Assembly: GCA_039881145.1 (NCBI GenBank)
Contig: JAYKKI010000013.1
Coordinates: forward strand, 40,629,501 to 40,693,500
Direction of reading: 5' to 3'
DNA length: 64,000 nt
Source: Druceiella hillmani
Taxonomy: Eukaryota; Arthropoda; Insecta; Lepidoptera; Hepialidae
Part shown: positions 35,481 through 48,605 of the stretch, one piece after another
Numbering within the stretch: the stretch's first letter is position 1
How the letters are laid out: every line of letters starts with the position of its first letter
Notes under the pieces: generated by a model
Database searches by the model: none
What the model saw: the letters and a program-made list of their open reading frames with translations, nothing else
Told to the model about the DNA's origin: nothing
Program-made: the position numbers and the translations under genes

Positions 35481-38400
35481 AAAGGCCGTAAAAGCACTTA
35501 TGTTTTTAATTCATTATATGATTTAATTACAGTTTCCGAAAGCTTCTTTTATTTTGTACACCAATTAAAACGTAACTAATTTTGCCCATTCCTTTTTCCT
35601 CTTCTATGAACCATCGACTTGATAAAACATATATATTGTGTGAATATGATTCCAATCGGTCGAGTGGTTCAGAAGTTACATGATCACTAACGCCATTACG
35701 GCTATTAACGGCTATTACTATGTCTTAAATAGCAAATTTTATATCATAAAAATGGCAGAAATGTACCGAAAAGTTTGCTGAAATTGGCTAAGAAATGGAC
35801 CACTATATATTATCCGATATAAATTAAGGAACCAAGTTACTTCGAAAGGACTTGATTCATTGTTCTTATCTATGCATCGAGTAGACAGTTGAAAATACTT
35901 TCTAATTTTGGATTAGTTTTTTAAGTCGCCTAACGCGAATACAAATAAAATTTAATCGGCAATGAATACTGCGCAATTCTGAAAATAGTTTTCAGCAATT
36001 GAGTCTAATGCTTACTAAAGTTTAGCCTAAAATATTTTGGTGTCAGAAATCATCCTCATTTTAAGGGAGAACTTGATTTAGAAGGTTTGAGAAAATCCAT
36101 TTTATTTTTCAATCGATAGTATTACAATCGAAAGATATCCCATAAAAATGTTACGCAAAAATTCATCACCATTTCGTTATTGTGAATCCGAGATAACATA
36201 GTAGTAACCTGGTAGAAACCTTCACTTCGTGTCATGAAAGAACGTTCGTTACATATTTTCAATTTATTTTACTACGTAGATATTTTGTTTATACGAACGT
36301 ATAAATAGAATAGAGTTGAACGGTTTATCCTGTAAATCAGGACTTACCTGTCCTAAGATCTATTTTAAACTAGATTTGATCTAATAAAGGCACCTCGAAA
36401 ATGAGTTCCTATAAAATGGATCTAAATATGAGGAAAAATGAGTTTCAAGACTTTCTAGTTGGAACTTTCACTAAAACAGGTGCATGACAATTGAATGCTA
36501 GGAAAACTCAAATGATTAAAAAAATTACGCATTGAAGTAGTGTTTTCCATTTTCTTTTAGATTATGAAATTGATCTTTAAAAGTTACTTTATTTGTGATA
36601 GTACATACAGTACTTTATTTTTTAATTCAAATAAAGTATTCAATCTGTCTGTCAGTTGATTCATTTCAATACGCAATTGTGTTGTATGAGCATTATAGGC
36701 GTCCATGAAAATAACCCCAATTAATTCTATGATTTTTTTCAACCCTTTAACATAAATCTTGAATAATTTTATTATTGCCGTAATTAATTATTTTTCAATT
36801 TAAGTACAAAATGGTGATGTGTTATTTTCGGTGTTCAAGTAATAAGTGTACTGTTTTTATCAAGTCTATTTGAATACGTGCGTTACGTGTCTGTAGTTCA
36901 TTGAGTATAAACTAAATAAATAAATATACAAGTGATAAACGAGTGCACTATGCGCTGACAATGTAACGTGAAAATGTCTTGTTCTGTATTATATTCCAAC
37001 TATAATGAAATATTAGAGACATGAAACTATTCTCCTTCATCGTATTTATATTTACTGTGAAACATTTATATATAATTTTGTATCTTTGCTAACCTGATCT
37101 AAGGTTGCTCTTCGACAATCTAGAATGAGTTGATATTTTTCTATTAACGAACGACGGGAGAAAAGTTAAATTAAATTAATTTAATTACCCAAACGGTCCT
37201 AATAAATATACATACACACTCTCCGTTAATCCGTAATATTTTTGAAACGAATGTAGTCATCTGGTATATATATGAAGCGAAATTATTTCTCTAAAACTCT
37301 GACCGGTATTGCTTTGCATCATTTTTTTTTTTTAATTATTGTGTTGATAACCTTTCGCTCTTGAGTTAAGTGAAGTTTTATACTTCTGGTTATCATATGA
37401 GAAGACAATGACATAGTATATTTCATCTGTATAGATACACGCCAGAGTATCCTGCGCCGTTCACCTGTCGTCCCTGCAATCACATTTTCCAACACATTAC
37501 CTATACCGAAATACGCGATCTCGAGATCATTAACCGCTTTAGAAATAGTATTAGAGAGTTGCTTGATGGTTCACGAATGATTACTATTTAGAATGATATT
37601 CATTTATTGTCTATTTTCATCTCATTCGTTATTGTCTGTATAAATTCTTTTTCAACTACTGGTACTTATGGTAATTTCACATATCAAATGCTGTAAATTG
37701 AGAACAGAGTTTTCGAAACATACACAAAAAAATTATTTTATGTATTTTTTTCTTGTGATTCAATGACCTTATTTTTCAGTAATCTATTATTTTTATACTT
37801 TAGTGATCACTGATATTGAACACATCGTTTTCTTAAGTAAAGGCGTTTCCTTAGATAAATTTTCAATGATGAGGGCAGACGAAGAAATGAAGCTAAATAA
37901 GAGGATGACACTCTTAAATTGTTTATCAAAAACTAGCCTGATGCTTATTATATTTTTCAAATGAATAAAAAGAATCTGAATAAAAATACGTTTCCATCAA
38001 ATACGTGAAAGATTTGGACGATTCTATGGAAAAAACCTGATTAACATATAGTTAGAAATTGATACAAATGGAAAACTATTTAAAGTCTGCAATTCCTTTA
38101 TCAAGTAATATTTCATTACCGGTTACCATTTTACAAATTGCTTTAGGAAACCATTTGCAAATAATGATTTTTTTTAGTTTTGCTTAATATTGATTAAATT
38201 GCTCTGCCAGCCGCTTCGATTAATTTTTCTTGTTCATCACTTGCAATTCATAACTTATTTTTTCCACGTGCTTTTGCTGTTAAGTTCATAGCAATTGTTT
38301 CTAACATCGATTGCCGGAGAGTTCAATACCCGCGTTTCATAGAACTTTGTTTGCGAGGTAACACAACCAGGTGGAACCGTACCGTTTACCATGATAACGG

Positions 38401-39386
38401 GGTACCTTCATATGATTACCATCTTCATGATCATTATGTGTAATGTCAAGCTATTAAAGTGGTTAGTTGTGTGGGATATTTAAATCTGTCACATTTTTTA
38501 TTAATTTTTGCTTACTTTATGCTTTTTATGGTCTATGTTCTCACGGGTATATACACGATAAAACTGTAAGGACATGTTGATATGAAAAATATATTGGAGT
38601 AAATGAATCAGTTAAACCAGTACTCTTGAGCTAATTTTAATTTTTATCTCGTCTTTAAAAAAATGAATGCCTTTGCATTTATAATATGGGTGAAATAAAT
38701 TAGGAATGTTTTAAAATTTTAATTTGTAAAAAGATAAAATATTTCTTCTTATTGGAACCTTGTCTAAGTAAAGAAATGTATATAGCCACATAAATCGTAG
38801 TTTTATTACCGAATAAACAGTTTCTTAGACTGTATTTTAAATTATGAAACTATTTAAAGAAACTACGTTAATGAACTGAAGTTCATGTATCTAGTGAGTT
38901 AGTTAGTACAAAATATTTTAGATAATACAATGTTAGTCGACAAATTTTCTGACGACTAAAGGCTAATGTAAATATAAATAAATATTTTATAATTTAATTT
39001 TAGTTGTGAAATCAATCTATAGTATATTCTTACTCGGTTATTGGATAATATATCTCTATAATCATAATACATTTCACCGCAGTGGAATAAATATATCATA
39101 ACGAATGGTTTTCATAAAAGATAGCGCTTTCCTGGACTTAATTTGTTTAATATTGACTTTAATGATTTGCGATGTTCTTTAACATGCAAAATTTGTCAAC
39201 AAAATTAAACTTATGAATTTGTTTAAATTGAAATCTCTAAAGTTCGCAATTAACATACAAAATTACTGATCAAAATCGTGTACGGAAAGAATAAAACAAG
39301 TCGTCTCGATGTTGTTTTGTTTCATCGGCTGTTTGTGCAATTAAAACAAATTGTACAACAGAATGGTATTAAAGAAATAATATATA
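35481..39386. other. AT-rich DNA with one repeat scrap
   Basis: The only recognisable item is CTTTGCATTTATAATATGGG at about 38670, matching the tail of the dispersed repeat arrayed at 13290-14100. A GC-richer patch at about 38310-38405 has no frame. No gene signature. Confidence 0.4.
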
Positions 39387-40581
39387 TTAGATTGACCAAT
39401 AAGTTTTAAACACGAGTTGCTGTCAACAACTTTTATTAAAAAAATTATATGTTAAACTAGAATTAATCTACTACTTATCGCCATCTAGTCGAAAGTGACA
39501 ATATACCTTTTTGTAAAATTCCGGTGCCTTTGATTAAAAAAAACTGTGCGAGGTTGTTTTGGAGATCTTCTTTAACGTTGATTTTTTTTTCATGGAAATG
39601 GTTACTTGGAGCCTCGAATATATAGTAATCAGAGGGCGCAATGTCCGCCAAATATGGTGGGTGAGTGAATATCCCAGCTCCTCTAATTTATCAGGAGTAC
39701 GTTTTTCAATATGTGGTCTAGCATTATCATATAGAAAATAAACTGGATCCCGTTGACTACTCAGTTTGTGAGCTAACCGACCCAATTGTTCACAGTAAAT
39801 ATTTGCATTAATTTCAGATCACTCTGGAAGCAATTTCAAATGAGTAATGTACTTCATATTTCACTAGTAGCTGAGTATTCACTTTATGGCACTTATTTCA
39901 ATCTTGGATACAGAAACTTCTGTTTCTCCGACACCCAGCCATTGACGTTTGCATGTATGATTAACGTATATAATCCACTCCTCATGGCCAGTTACTAACA
40001 GATTCAGCCAGTCGAAGTTAGGTGTCAATGTCAATATGTCAACTGTTGCCAAGTATAAATTCTGCACTGAAGATGCTATGATGACAATTCATAGAGTAAC
40101 CAAATACCGTATTTTGATTTTGTACTTTTCTCAATTCGTAATATTTTTCTATGGTTCTAAGACTGCAGTGTCGCTCATTTGCTAATTAACAGGTTGCTAT
40201 TCGAAAATCTTCCTCAATTAGGCGTCATAATCTTTGAACGTCCGATTCAATAGGACGTCCGTTACGGGATTCGTACTCAAGAACGGGGTACACGAGGACA
40301 CGGGGGTAGTCCTTATTCCTGAAATTTCTGAACTAAATCTTTATCTTCGCATAAGGCACCGTGAATTCGCCCATCGCATGACATGTATTTATGGCAGTCT
40401 TTGCATTCGCAAAATAATAGATTTCGTATTTGATATCGATTTAAATCCATTATCTTTTACGTAATTCACTTAAAACTTTGGAGCTGACTGTTTTCAACAT
40501 GCAGTAAAACCTTCGAGAAGTTTCGGGAACCTTTCCAGAAAAATCCCGAAGTTGTGACTAAAAACTGACTGGCTAACTTAA
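39387..40581 (-). mobile_element. Mariner element, end to end (1195 bp), inactivated
   Basis: Terminal repeats TTAGATTGACCAATAAG (left) and, inverted, 40559-40581 match at 16 of 23 positions. TA flanks both ends (39385-39386 and 40582-40583), the expected target duplication. The minus-strand transposase can be followed with stops and frame changes: GRPIESDVQRL linker, IEKYYE, WLNLLVTGHEEWIIYVNH, KRQWLG, DPVYFLYDNARPH, then in another frame PPYLADIAPSDYYIFE. These are the mariner D,D34D catalytic motifs. The first Asp of TGDEKW is His here, while DNARPH and APSDYY keep theirs. Length is close to the usual 1.2-1.3 kb. Multiple stops mean no functional protein. Confidence 0.95.
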
Positions 40582-43500
40582 TATAAACAAATAATAATAA
40601 TTTGTATAATATTCATATAATGATATACAAATAATATTAATACGTTTGATTTTGAGTAAAGGATTATTCTTTATCATTTGGAAGGCGTTGTGCATTTTTT
40701 GACTTAAGTTTTCGGATACAATAGTTGTTTATAACACACGACGTCATTTACGCAAGATACGAGGGGTGCGAATTAAGGATTTAATATCGAACAGTTTTAT
40801 ATGCGCCTCAGGGTTTTGTATATTTTTATTATCGCATGGTTTGCTTCAGTGTACAGTCTTATAAGCTGACTCGCACCACCACTGGACCTCGTTAATAAAA
40901 AAATCAACAAACGTTCCGTTTCCGGAGAAATTTTATGTCAGAGACATAAAATAATCAGAGACATAAAATAGTGCGCACAGCGCAAGTTCCTCTTCGTAGC
41001 TTCGTTCGTTCTTCCTTTATTACTTCTATATATTTCATTTATTAATTTAGAAGCACAAAATATGAATTTATTTATCAAACTTCACCTAATGCAAAAAATT
41101 TCTGATTTCATTCTACGAAGATATTACCATTTAACCAGTAATATCCTTTCATTCGCTCTTTGCAAAGTGCACTTTCTCACTCTGCGTATAAAACCTATTT
41201 TTAATAATTTGTAAAATGTCTTTAATCAATAAATAATAATAAATATAAAAATATATATATTTAGTTCTACAATTAAAAATGTACAAAGTCCCTAAAATTC
41301 ACGTGGAAATATAACTCATCTCAATATGAGAAATACATACAGATAAACATTTTTTTTAGTAAAAACGTTTTCGTTTATATTTAATTTTATTCTCTTATTT
41401 ATATAATTTTACTTATTATCAAAATAGTAGTATATCTTATTATCAAAATAGTAGTATTCTGTAGCGACAAAATAATTCATTGAAATAAAAATAAATTATT
41501 GGTTTTTATTTGCCAATTCCACTCTTTGACAACCAATAGCCTATCTTGCGGTACGTCTTTTACTTCTAAGCCGCGTAACAATGATATTTCACTTCAACAC
41601 TTTTATTTTTATTTTAGAATTTAATTTGAAATCTTATTTTTAATGGATTAGTCATTCCATATTAAGTCTTAGGAATGATTCACTAATTAGAATACTGCTA
41701 AATTGGTAATACTGTGTATGGTTTTCAAAGGTTTGTTTAGCCGTTTATTATTTCATAAGTTTTACAAAATTCTGATCTAGTCATAATTACGTTTTTAAGG
41801 TTCGATGATATTGTTTTATATATTTAAAGAGATATATCACAATACAGCATGATACTTTACCATAATGTATTTGTCAATGTAGTATTGGAAAAATAATTCC
41901 CATAAACATACTTGAATGTATTTTGAGTAGACATTACATACACACATGAAGAGTAAATAATTCTGACGATTGAGGAAAATAAGGATAAGAGTGCGCAGAC
42001 TAATTTTTTTAAGAACTTAACCTGTTTCACGATAAAAATGATCCTGTACATAAGATAGAGCCGACTTTTTTTGAAGTAAGGTCTGGAATACTTTGACGAA
42101 TTGATTCCCGGTGTCGGTACGGTGGGTCTTAAATAACATGGATTTGATTAAGTGTTTGTGAAGAGAATTTGCCATTATTCATAATTTAACATTTATTTAG
42201 TAGAAGTTAAATAAGTCGAAATCATGTAGAAATTAATTATTGATCCATTTATTGTATTAATAAAGCTTTAATAATAAGCAGAAGCAAAACACTATGAATT
42301 GTGGTACAATGCAGTCTTAACAAAGGCGGCGACCGATGTCGAAGAGTTCTTTTCGCAGTCTGGAATATATAATCAGCTTGCTGAATGAAACTTAGGAATA
42401 AATATAATTTTATTTTATACTATTTAACGTTAGAAGGAACTTCACGTTTTAGGCAATTTCTTTTTAATCAGAACTTTTTTATTGGATATAAATTATTCCA
42501 AAGACGTCTAAACCATACTTGAGCTTTCTATAAACAGCTTTTTTGGTTATTCTCAAAACTAGACTGTTTTATGAAAATTATCTCCACTATAACGTATGTT
42601 TTCAATGGTATATTAGTCAATCCTCAAAGAGAATCGGGAGGTTTCGTTTTTTTAAAGGTATGGAAAATAAATGGTAAGTGAAACTATATTAATTTTTTTT
42701 ATGTGAAAAAAACTCGACGTAGCATGCGGAATACAAGAACAAAGATATCAAAATTTATACGAAAATAAAAAAAATAAATAATTTTCAATTTCGTCTTCAA
42801 ATAGAATGGATGAGATCAAACCGGACGATTATTTATTCGTTTGAAAATTAAGTAACGTAATTTCCAAGCATAGAATTGATTTTGCTCAAGTAGCACAAAC
42901 AGACGTTATATTTACATAAATTATGTATTCAGATATTAGGACAAATAACTGAAAGATACATATTTTTATCTAAAAAAAATTAGGTATGAAACAATTTTAA
43001 AATGTCATTAAAATAAATTATTAAAATTACACTGTTAAACATCTATTTGAATTGGTTTAAATTCGAATGATAAAGTTTTGTTGCTTTAGAAATAAATTAA
43101 GCTGAATTTTAATATTCACATGTTATTGTTTCTTTGACCATTTTCACTTGTGTTTCCCTTATTAAAAACATAGTTTCCTTGAAGAGCTGGCATAAGGAAA
43201 TGGCTTCATTTTTACGTTTATTAAAACTTTTTTTTCGAAACAAATATTCGGACGACTTTATCGATATATTACGCATAACTTTTCTGGGAAAAAATGAATT
43301 ATAAAACATTACAAACACTTGTATTTTTAAGACTCAGTTTAAAAAAAGTATCATAATATAAAATAAAGTAAATAAACTCTTTTTCAGACGAGATCTCGCG
43401 TTCAAAATATCTTTACCTCCGCCGTGTGATCGATATCGTTTGTTGTAAGAAAGTACGTATAAATTAATAGCTAGTTTATCAGATGACAGAAGCCATTTGT

Positions 43501-43664
43501 CGTTATTATAATGAAACGAGTTCTCTACTGGAGGGACTGAAGTAAAAATACTATTTTATGCGTAAAAATCGGAACACTAGAATAAATTTATTATCGTGAC
43601 ATTCCCTTTTATACTAATAGAATAGAAACGTAAAGATAGAAAGGACAATACAGAAAAGGAGTCA
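40582..43664. other. AT-rich DNA with one short duplication
   Basis: CTTATTATCAAAATAGTAGT plus AT repeats at 41412 and 41436 (24-bp period). Otherwise nothing recognised; frames at 41857-42051 and 43109-43318 (minus) have no domain. Confidence 0.4.
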
Positions 43665-44075
43665 GAAACATTTGTGGCCCTTTCGTCGTAGCTCTCACGG
43701 ACTTATAAATAGACCTGTGCCGCACGGGCTTGTTCTTTCCACTGTTGAACGCTGTATGGAGGAGGCGTGCTGTAGCTACCTACACGCTTTACGACTTGAT
43801 GTTGGCGTGTTGCATAGGATGGTCGCTTGGAGGCAGACATCGCCCAGAGCGTGTCGATGCTCGCTTGTTCTTATTTGAATAACGTCTTATTGTTTGATTG
43901 TCGGGCATGCATGTGGGGTCCCGTGTTCTTTTCTATTATTTGATTATTGGTTAGTGTTGGTACGTGTGTGCAAATATAGTAATACGTTATTTCTCGCTTA
44001 TTAACTACTAAAGCTATCCAAATAAATGTATTATTTTGCATATAAGAAAGTAACTTTGTATATTTACTACACACT
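43665..44075 (+). other. GC-richer block with promoter-like and polyA-like motifs, possible solo LTR
   Basis: The block 43665-43930 is sharply richer in G+C than the flanks. It contains TATAAATAG at 43704-43712 and, 310 bp downstream, AATAAA at 44021-44026. It can be framed as TGTGGCC...TACTACA (about 43674-44072), the TG...CA form of an LTR, but I find no flanking target duplication. The 68-codon plus frame over it (43672-43878) shows no domain. Alternatives are an unrecognised repeat or a promoter. The LTR idea is inference only. Confidence 0.3.
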
Positions 44076-44925
44076 CAGGGAAAATCAAAAACCTACGTTT
44101 TATAACCTTTTCTTAGATGCAGATCATTTTTCAAAGGATCAAAATACACAGAAAAATTAAGTCAACATACTTAAATGGATGAATACAAATGGATGATGGA
44201 AAATTGAAGATCAATGTATTATTATGTAAAAGAGCGTGGTAATTACGTCCATGAATACACATATTCTATCAACTACATGTACGACATCGTTTTGTAAAAT
44301 ACCAATAAGATTTTCTGAAGATTAAAATTGACAAATTTCATTTCTAAATAAATGTCATCTTTTAATGAAATTTGGATTTGATAGCTGACCAGCTTCATTT
44401 AAAATGTTACAAAAACAAGTGATTGCATCTAGCGCCGTCAGCCCTTTCCTAATGACATAAATCTTAATTTAACTATCAATTTTATTTTTGAATGTTTTTG
44501 TTTTATTGTGGCTGTAAATTTTATAAAAGAAATTGCTAAGTTGGTTGAAGAAGCTAATAAATGAAAGTAATGTAAAGTCGACAAAATAGAAGACAAGTAG
44601 GGGTTATATAAGAATAATAATTCTGTTTTCCCGGTACTTTTTCCCTGTTGGTAAAGGAGTAAGTATGCTCTTGACAATAATAGAAATTATATAATATGAT
44701 ATCACGATATTACTGTGCAGAGTAATAATAAACAAGATGAAATACTATCTTGGGAATAATACGAATATATTGGAAAACATAATTTAATGAAAATATTGAT
44801 CGAGGCGACAGGCTCGTTTTTAGTATGTATTTTGATTTGGAATTTGGTTTGCGATATATGCCTAAAAGTATGTTTTGATTTTCTTTCGTCATGTTTTTTT
44901 TAGTATTCTATAATAAATCAGATTA
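44076..44925. other. AT-rich DNA, nothing recognised
   Basis: Frames on the minus strand (44438-44677, 44710-44892) have no recognised domain. Confidence 0.4.
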
Positions 44926-45158
44926 TTGAATATATTTGGCGTTAATTTTATAGAAATTCATTATTCACAATTAAATGAAACTACGTGATGTAGTATTATT
45001 TCTACTTTTTTTAATTTCTTTACCACGACCTAGGTTTCGTTGTATTACATCTTCAGGTGGGATATTAGCAAATACCTTTTTCTTTACTAATAGCCCACCT
45101 GAAGATTTTGTAATACAACGAAACCTAGGTCGTGATAAAGAACTTAAGGAAAGTAACT
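44926..45158 (-). mobile_element. Foldback element family, copy 3 (one end lost)
   Basis: Starts with the family tail TTGAATATATTTGGCGTTAA and ATTCACAATTAAATG, then the long arm. The inverted arm ends abruptly at about 45158 (after GGAAAGTAA), so the outer 35-40 bp and the second target copy are lost. In the left arm an ATG frame at 44975 begins MKLRDVVLFLLFLISLPRPR. It differs from copy 1 by a 3-nt, in-phase deletion in ATTACAACATCT. The frame running on through the inverted arm to 45187 is read-through, not a gene. Confidence 0.85.
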
Positions 45159-45333
45159 TATATTATTCAGAATTCGCAATGTTCTGACGACGAATTAATT
45201 TTCCACAAACAATTTGGAAGTTCAAAATTTATAACCATAATTTAAGTTATTAACTTCACAAGTTATATTCTATTGCGTGAGATATTCAAATGATGATGAA
45301 TAATGATATATATAATGAAATATTAATCGGGTC

Positions 45334-45600
45334 TTGAATATATTTGGCGTTAATTTTGTAGAAATTCATTATTCACAATTAAATGCAACTATGTGATGTA
45401 TTATTTCTACTTTATTTATGTTTTTTACCACGACCTAGGTTTCGTTGTATTACAACACCTTCAGGTGGGATATTAGCAAAGATCTGAATCTTTGCTAATA
45501 TCCCACCTGAAGATGTTGTAATACAACGAAACTTAGGTCGTAGTAAAGAAATTAAAGAAAGTAGAAATAATATTACACCACGTAGTTGCATTTAATTGTG
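45334..45600 (-). mobile_element. Foldback element family, copy 4 (intact short form)
   Basis: A 267-bp element from TTGAATATATTTGGCG to CATTTAATTGTG, flanked by a perfect 12-bp direct repeat ATTAATCGGGTC at 45322-45333 and 45601-45612. The two long arms (about 45381-45485 and 45490-45594) pair around a few bases. Only one end carries the roughly 45-bp tail, so the element is asymmetric despite its foldback body. Arm frames start MQLCDVLFLLYL and, from the other arm, MQLRGVILFLLSLISL; the left arm has a 3-nt deletion relative to copy 1. It lies 175 bp from copy 3 in the same orientation. Confidence 0.93.
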
Positions 45601-45612
45601 ATTAATCGGGTC

Positions 45613-47073
45613 GTATATCAAACTCCAAATATGTTACAATTAATTACAATACAGTTAAGAAACGATAGAAGTATTGAAACCAAGAAAAAATCTTTTCAGT
45701 TTGAATTTGTCTTCTTAATTATTAGCTTCTTTTAGTCATTAATATAATCATTTATGTCATTCGTATCCAGATATGTACCCTAGTTTACGTTGTGTTTAAT
45801 ATAGTAAACTTTCCATGAAGTAAAACTATCTCCGAGAGGAACAGACGAAGAAGCAGTAATATGGCGCCATAATGCGCTTCTCTAACTGAACGCCTCTCAT
45901 ATTTTTTTTGTCGCTAAATCTTATTGAACCACAAAGTATGGATTTTCATATATTGTACTTACTTTACCTAACTGCTTATATGTATTTTTATCTGTCCATC
46001 AGTATATTGATATTCATTATACAATACTTCAACTACCTTCTAATACAGGACCTCATATAACTGTAAGTTATTTAAGTTTTATTAAATTATGTAAAAAAAA
46101 ATCGAGCCGAGTAGTTGTAAGCGTTAATAAATAAGAAGCAATACTGACATACTAACACACACATAAAGAGCAAAACGTTTATTTTTGATTTTATGCAATG
46201 TATACACATAGGCTACCTTGCACATTGTTGTAGAATATTGTGAGAAGAATACTGTTGCCATGTACATATTTTCCATGAATGTATAACGATTTAAGCAATG
46301 GACGTCAAATATCTGACCGACGAATGCTTTTTTCGATCTCGAAGTTGATAGTCACAGAACGGGTAATTTTCACAAAAGAGCAATAATCTAATTTCAATCA
46401 ATAAATTAATACAATAAAACATTATCTGTTCACCCATTTATCCATAAAAAACCATAACAAAATATGTTCAGTGGTAACTGAGAGAATTGCTTACGTATAG
46501 AAATATAGACGCAGAGGAGATTTTGTTTAAAATATTGCGTACATCGAATTATCGAATATAACTCTGTAAAATTTCAAGTTACCGACTTCAAGTTACCAGA
46601 AATGGCTTCTCTTCATGTTATTCAACTCTGGATTTTTTTTCAATCTGCAATATAAATTATTGTATGCAAAACACTAGCTCAATCCGTTAATAGCTCGCCT
46701 GAATTCGTTTTATTTTTCTTGAGATCTGTGTTTAGCAATAAACGGTTACTTGATGTCGAAGTTATTACAAATCTGGTGTTCATTATTTTTCCCACTCGCT
46801 AATCTTATTGGCTGTTTATGAATAACTTATTAAATTTTATTGTTAAATGAGTCACGGACATTATTCATTAGAAGGCAATACAAGAGGAAACATATTCATT
46901 ACAATATGAAATTTATTCAATAATGTGTTCATTAGAACAAGAAATTTATTCCACATTATAAGTTCTTTAAACATAATCTCGCTTCCATTAATATTACCTA
47001 ACTTCATTTTGTGCTTTATCTTATTATTGAAACCCAGTTCCAATATCGTTCTTTGAGCAAGTCACGGCCTTGT
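45613..47073. other. AT-rich DNA, nothing recognised
   Basis: A 12-bp perfect palindrome TATGGCGCCATA near 45860 is the only notable string; no gene or element seen. Confidence 0.4.
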
Positions 47074-47153
47074 GATAGAAACTATTCTCTTACTTTAGAA
47101 ATCATTCTCTTACGATAGAAATCATTCCCTTATGATAGGAACCATTCCCAAGC
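47074..47153. repeat. Four 20-bp tandem units
   Basis: GATAGAAACTATTCTCTTAC, TTTAGAAATCATTCTCTTAC, GATAGAAATCATTCCCTTAT and a decayed fourth unit follow without gaps. Confidence 0.93.
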
Positions 47154-47405
47154 AATTGATGTTATTAAACATCCGTTTCTGCTGGGACACATCCAAAACT
47201 TTTAATTCCGAAAATATACCCGAAAATTTGTTTTATTTTTAAATTAAAATTAAACAATATTATCAAAAGAGGTCAATAAGGATTTCATACATGTCACGTC
47301 ATTAACAAGTCATTGCTACATAAATTAAGAAAATGTATTTGTTTATAAAATGTACTCGTTTCCAGTAACGTGTTATGTATTAAAAGCATAAAACGACCAA
47401 GTAAC

Positions 47406-47479
47406 TTCTTTTCACACAACAATCCTGCCCCTAAATTCGGTCATAGGATTTAGGGGCGAGGATTGTTGTGTGAAAAGAA
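47406..47479. repeat. 31-bp-stem hairpin with one bulge
   Basis: Arms 47406-47436 and 47448-47479 (core CACACAACAATCCTGCCCCT) pair fully except for one extra G in the right arm, around an 11-nt loop. Confidence 0.92.
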
Positions 47480-47661
47480 TTTACTTACTAAGAAGTTGGA
47501 AAGGGATCCTCCGTTTGCAACAAATGAAAAGGCGGAAACAAGAGAAAAGTGGAAAATATTTCCTCCCTTTGGAGGAAATGAGACCGGAAAAATGGATATT
47601 AAATAACGCTCTGTCGATCTGTCTGAATATTTTTTCATCTCTAACATAATTTTGTCTTCTT

Positions 47662-47810
47662 AGGGTTCTGTAGCTAAACTTATAGTTTTGACATATTCGA
47701 CGGTCTGTCTGTATGTCAAATTGTGCACACAGGTTAGTAATGCTGTAAAGCTGAAATTTAGCAGTTTTATACATATTGGGGGTATGTCATGAACGCTTTT
47801 CCGGTACACG
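47662..47810 (+). repeat. AGGGTTCYGTA-type dispersed repeat, left part
   Basis: AGGGTTCTGTAGCTAAAC, then CGACGGTCTGTCTGTATGTC, then GCTGAAATTTAGCAGTTTT. This order is familiar from an abundant insect (especially lepidopteran) repeat: AGGGTTCCGTA, a run of GTCTGTC, then GCTGAAATTTGG. A matching inverted end, GACGTACGGAACTCT, lies at about 49025-49039, so the two may bound one element of about 1.38 kb (47662-49039). The minus-strand frames over it are repeat translations, not genes. Confidence 0.6.
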
Positions 47811-48605
47811 TTTTTTTTAATGTTATGTTTACGAAATATTATCCTTTAAATGGATAATTTTTTGAAGTTATGTGCCTTTTACTAGCTAAACCGCTATTTT
47901 CGAATATTGAAAGTGTTAACAATATATGATGAAATTAAAAGGGAATCGATCACAGCTAAATAGACTCTACTAGTTTAGTCGACCAACTTATAACGATGTC
48001 TGTAAATTGTATATACAGACTATACAATTGATTTAAATCAACAGTGAAATAACTTTGTTTCAAAATATTTATTTGTTGCGTATGTGAAAGATATACTGGA
48101 CAATATATTTATATAATTATATGGAGAGAAATCATGTTATATAAATATGTACTCTCTTATTACACTTATGAAAAATATAGCAGGCAATATATTTACGTTG
48201 TTAAAAATTAATATTTATAAATAATTTAATATAAATACTATGCACTTTTAATATTTATAAGTTAGTTTAAAATTTTAGTAAGACATAAATATATTTATAC
48301 AGTTTTCGAAATTGAAAATGTCGTCGTCTATAAACATGAAAGCATTATATTGAAATGCATACGTAAACATGCTTGTAAATTGATTTGTACCATGTTAAAC
48401 CTTTGTCGGTATTTGATATATTCACGTATTGGATGCGAATATTTATTGTATAAGATGCCAAAATGAGATTTTTGTTTATGTATAATTATCAGTAGCTACA
48501 CCCTTGATTTAATTTGCATCGACCTTAAGAAAATATTGTTACCTGTAAGATTAACATATGTAACGTCGTGTATGACAGTTATAAAAGTAAACTTTTCGAA
48601 GTAAA

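Noticed and set aside
39559..40464. Plus-strand frames at 39559, 39786 and 40234
   Set aside because: Antisense to the mariner transposase remnant.
44975..45187. 70-codon frame taken as a gene
   Set aside because: Its second half is read-through of the inverted arm of foldback copy 3; only the first 35 codons belong to the family frame.
47481..47774. 97-codon minus-strand frame
   Set aside because: Antisense translation of the AGGGTTCYGTA-type dispersed repeat.
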